Origin: UBA1858 sp039182865
GTDB taxonomy: Bacteria > Pseudomonadota > Gammaproteobacteria > UBA4575
Direction: 5' to 3'
Length of the DNA: 35,195 nt
Assembly (NCBI GenBank): GCA_039182865.1
Contig: JBCDBX010000011.1
Span: forward strand, 1 to 35,195
The notes beneath the pieces are model-generated. The model worked only from the letters and a program-made list of their open reading frames with translations. It was not told the DNA's origin and did not search any database. Made by a program: the position numbers and the translations under genes. Position 1 is the first letter of the stretch; every line of letters begins with the position of its first letter. This document shows positions 32,932 to 35,195 of the stretch, piece by piece.

Positions 32932-35195
32932 CTAAAGTTGCTGACGCTTATTATCCGAATCATAAAAAGGAATAGAACAAACTAGTGCATTAACATAATC
33001 ACCATTAGATAATTTTATTGAAATCATATCTCCTATTTTTATGTCGCTAGTTGAAAGCAATGCAAGACCAATAGTTGATTTTAGTATAGGCGAATATGCA
33101 ACTGAGGTTATTCGACCGACTATATTGTGATTAGATATAATTAAGTTACATTCTTCAGGCATTTTACTACTAGGCTCAATTTTAAAACCCATTAAAGATT
33201 TTTTAATACCTTTTGATTTAATTACCTCAATTGCACGTTGGCCATTAAAAAAAGGCTTAGATTTAGAAATTGCCCAATCCATACTGATGTCATAGGGATT
33301 CGTTAATCCATCAGTATCCTGGCCTACAATTATATGCCCTTTTTCCAGTCTGAGGAGTCGTTGAGCTTCAACACCAGCTGCTTTTATATTAAAACTTTTA
33401 CCAGCAAACATTAGAATGTCCCACAAAGACTCACCAAATGTATAAGGCACATGAATCTCATATCCTAATTCTCCAACAAAACCAACTCTTACAAGTCTAG
33501 CTGGAATATTTTGGATATGCCCACTGCGCACATCCATATACTCAAATGCATCAGTCGACAGATCTATATCATCAACCACCTTTTGCAAAACTAATCTAGA
33601 TTTAGGGCCTACCAAATTTATAGCTGCATATGCTGATGTTAGGTTTGTAATGCTCACATCTAAATTCCATTGGGAATTCCATAAGGTCATAATGCGATAA
33701 ACATTATCAGCCCCACTTGATGTAGTAGTTACATAATATAGATGCTCACTTAGTCGACATGCGACACCATCATCTATTATTGAACCGGTTTTATCAGTCA
33801 TTAATACATACTTTGATCTGCCAATTCTTTGTTTTTTGTAGGTAGATGTGTATATTCTCTCTAAGAACTCTGCAGCATCTTTGCCAAAAACTTCAATCTT
33901 TCCTAGTGTAGATACATCGATTAGACCTACGTTATTTCTAATGCCTAAGTATTCTTCCTCGATACATTTAGTACTGCTAGATTGGGTAGAATAATACGAA
34001 GGCCTTAGCCATGAACCAGCAGAGAAAAATTTTGCATTTAATTGTTCATGTCTATAATGAATTGCGGTTTGCTTTACTGGCTGGTAAGACTTGCCGGCTA
34101 AATGTTGTATGTATTCCGGATGATATGGTGGCCTCTGTGTTGTGATAGAGACTCCGTCTATAGACTGTCCCTTAGTATCATATACCAGCCTTGCATTATT
34201 TAGAGCAGAGTGTTTCCCCTGAGAAGGCCCCATCACAACTGTAGAATAACGTTTTACAAGCTCCAGATCATCATATCCATCTTTGATAGCATCTATAATA
34301 TCCTTAACCTGTAAATCTTCATCAAAATCAATAAAGTCCTTACCTTTGCCACTAGTCACTATGGGGGGTGCAAAATTAGACAATTTACTAGTTGAGTTAA
34401 CAGGCATACTTGACGCATTGACTGTTTCTACATTTATTCCAATCTTACTCATGCACCGATTAGCCACATACTTGCCATCACTAACAACCTCTTCTAATTT
34501 CGAGTAGTTGTTGAGTGAGCCTGCAATTGATGAATCTTCATTTGCTTGGTTAATATCAACCTTGAATGTTTCTAGCTGCTTATCGTATTTGAGTGTTCCT
34601 CCAGAGTGGCAAATTAATTGGCCTGCAGGGGAGTAACCGCCTGACATTCCAACAAAATCACAATTGACTTTAATTGTATCTGTCGTTTTATCATGCTTAT
34701 CGAAGCTTTTGATTTTTACACTACTAATATAATTTGTTCCATTGCCTGAAACTATTTCTTCAATATAGTGGTTCTGGTATACAGTGATATTACTTTTATT
34801 AATTTCACTACAAAAATCAGATTCATCTTGTTTTTTTCTGTAATCTATTATTGCTGTAATTTCTATTCCTGCTTCAATTAAGTCTAGAGCAGTAGCATAA
34901 CCATCACTGGATGTAGTCGCTATCAATACTTTTGAGCCAGGAGATACACCGTACAAATTGATCAATCGTTGAATTGCACTACACAGCATGACGCCTGGTA
35001 AATCGTTATTCCTAAAAATAATTGGTTGCTCGAGTATACCGGTAGCTGCTATCACATGTTTTGCACGTATTTTTAGCATTTTATTCTCGCACATCACTGT
35101 CAGATAATTTTCTGCAAACCAGCCTGTGCATGTCGCATTAGTGTAAACAGTTATATTAGGATTTTGCTCTACCTGATTAATCATCTCATCACGAA
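32932..35195 (-). CDS. SoxA-like alpha subunit, N-terminus outside window
   Basis: The visible part (over 750 residues) is the middle and C-terminus of the large subunit of heterotetrameric sarcosine oxidase or N-methylglutamate dehydrogenase. First comes the FAD/NAD reductase-like region (HVIAATGILEQPIIFRNNDLPGVMLCSA, then VSPGSKVLIATTSSDGYATALDLIEAG). Then follows the linker ending in RPPYHPEYIQHLAG, and from about residue 350 the GcvT-like folate-binding domain (FSAGSWLRPSYY, NVGLIDVSTLGKIEV, GVEAQRLLRLEKGHIIVGQDTDG). The enzyme demethylates an N-methyl amino acid and passes the C1 unit to tetrahydrofolate. The frame is open to the window edge. Near DMFase, an N-methylglutamate role fits the methylamine route, but this rests on context. 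Confidence 0.88.
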   Translation of the reverse strand, partial: RDEMINQVEQNPNITVYTNATCTGWFAENYLTVMCENKMLKIRAKHVIAATGILEQPIIFRNNDLPGVMLCSAIQRLINLYGVSPGSKVLIATTSSDGYATALDLIEAGIEITAIIDYRKKQDESDFCSEINKSNITVYQNHYIEEIVSGNGTNYISSVKIKSFDKHDKTTDTIKVNCDFVGMSGGYSPAGQLICHSGGTLKYDKQLETFKVDINQANEDSSIAGSLNNYSKLEEVVSDGKYVANRCMSKIGINVETVNASSMPVNSTSKLSNFAPPIVTSGKGKDFIDFDEDLQVKDIIDAIKDGYDDLELVKRYSTVVMGPSQGKHSALNNARLVYDTKGQSIDGVSITTQRPPYHPEYIQHLAGKSYQPVKQTAIHYRHEQLNAKFFSAGSWLRPSYYSTQSSSTKCIEEEYLGIRNNVGLIDVSTLGKIEVFGKDAAEFLERIYTSTYKKQRIGRSKYVLMTDKTGSIIDDGVACRLSEHLYYVTTTSSGADNVYRIMTLWNSQWNLDVSITNLTSAYAAINLVGPKSRLVLQKVVDDIDLSTDAFEYMDVRSGHIQNIPARLVRVGFVGELGYEIHVPYTFGESLWDILMFAGKSFNIKAAGVEAQRLLRLEKGHIIVGQDTDGLTNPYDISMDWAISKSKPFFNGQRAIEVIKSKGIKKSLMGFKIEPSSKMPEECNLIISNHNIVGRITSVAYSPILKSTIGLALLSTSDIKIGDMISIKLSNGDYVNALVCSIPFYDSDNKRQQL

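Noticed and set aside
32925..32963. SoxG-like start at 32963
   Set aside because: It overlaps the SoxA-like coding end by 32 bases; the ATG at 32924 is better placed after AGGTT.
1..35195. CRISPR arrays, tRNA/rRNA genes, transposases, phage genes
   Set aside because: I looked for regularly spaced repeats, cloverleaf-like segments and mobile-element proteins and found none.

Overview
The window is AT-rich, with gene families and gene order typical of a Pseudomonadota bacterium. A gammaproteobacterium is my best guess, from the FtnA-type ferritin, the DUF389 protein and a small Cys-rich protein, but no rRNA or other decisive marker is present. I see no tRNA, rRNA, insertion sequence, phage gene or CRISPR array.

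Layout. 1-9.7 kb is a loose set of housekeeping and stress genes: the end of a 2-Cys peroxiredoxin with its hairpin, a DUF389 membrane protein, a tiny Cys-rich protein missed by length cut-offs, an exported multicopper oxidase, a short RelA/SpoT homologue paired with an MFS carrier, ferritin, a lipoprotein esterase, a GNAT acetyltransferase and a gamma-glutamylaminecyclotransferase-like protein. 9.7-17.8 kb (minus strand) is one long gene string: a degenerate Rieske-oxygenase-fold protein, a Sel1-repeat protein, a 101-residue unknown, then urease ureE-ureF-ureAB(fused)-ureC-ureG-ureD, followed by a stand-alone B3/B4-domain protein. 17.8-20.8 kb (minus) holds N,N-dimethylformamidase: small subunit, then large subunit, closed by a strong intrinsic terminator. 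21.1-26.1 kb (minus) is a complete Urt/Fmd-type ABC importer for urea or short amides (urtA-B-C-D-E). 26.6-30.8 kb is a two-component system: a NarL-type response regulator on the plus strand, and on the minus strand a second UrtA-like binding protein followed by a hybrid histidine kinase. 31-35 kb has a TPR/2-oxoglutarate oxygenase-like protein and the SoxG-like and SoxA-like subunits of a sarcosine oxidase / N-methylglutamate dehydrogenase family enzyme; the latter runs off the window.

How they fit together. I read 9.7-35 kb as an amide/urea/methylamine utilisation island. An importer takes up a small amide or urea, DMFase hydrolyses dimethylformamide-like amides to formate and dimethylamine, urease releases ammonia from urea, and the SoxA/G-like enzyme could oxidise an N-methylated amino acid made downstream of methylamine. 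The second binding protein plus kinase plus regulator would sense the substrate. The sequence supports common control: the 9-mer GTGAATCAC lies upstream of dmfA1, urtA and urtB, and in front of dmfA1 and urtA it sits in a larger shared element, GTGAATCAC-N11-TAGGTCAA.

Two further points stand out. The DMFase large-subunit gene has an apparent one-base deletion near 20231-20237. Restoring it joins a well-placed Shine-Dalgarno and ATG at 20284 to the expected family N-terminus. The RelA/SpoT homologue keeps its synthetase residues but has lost several hydrolase residues and the whole C-terminal regulatory region after TGS.
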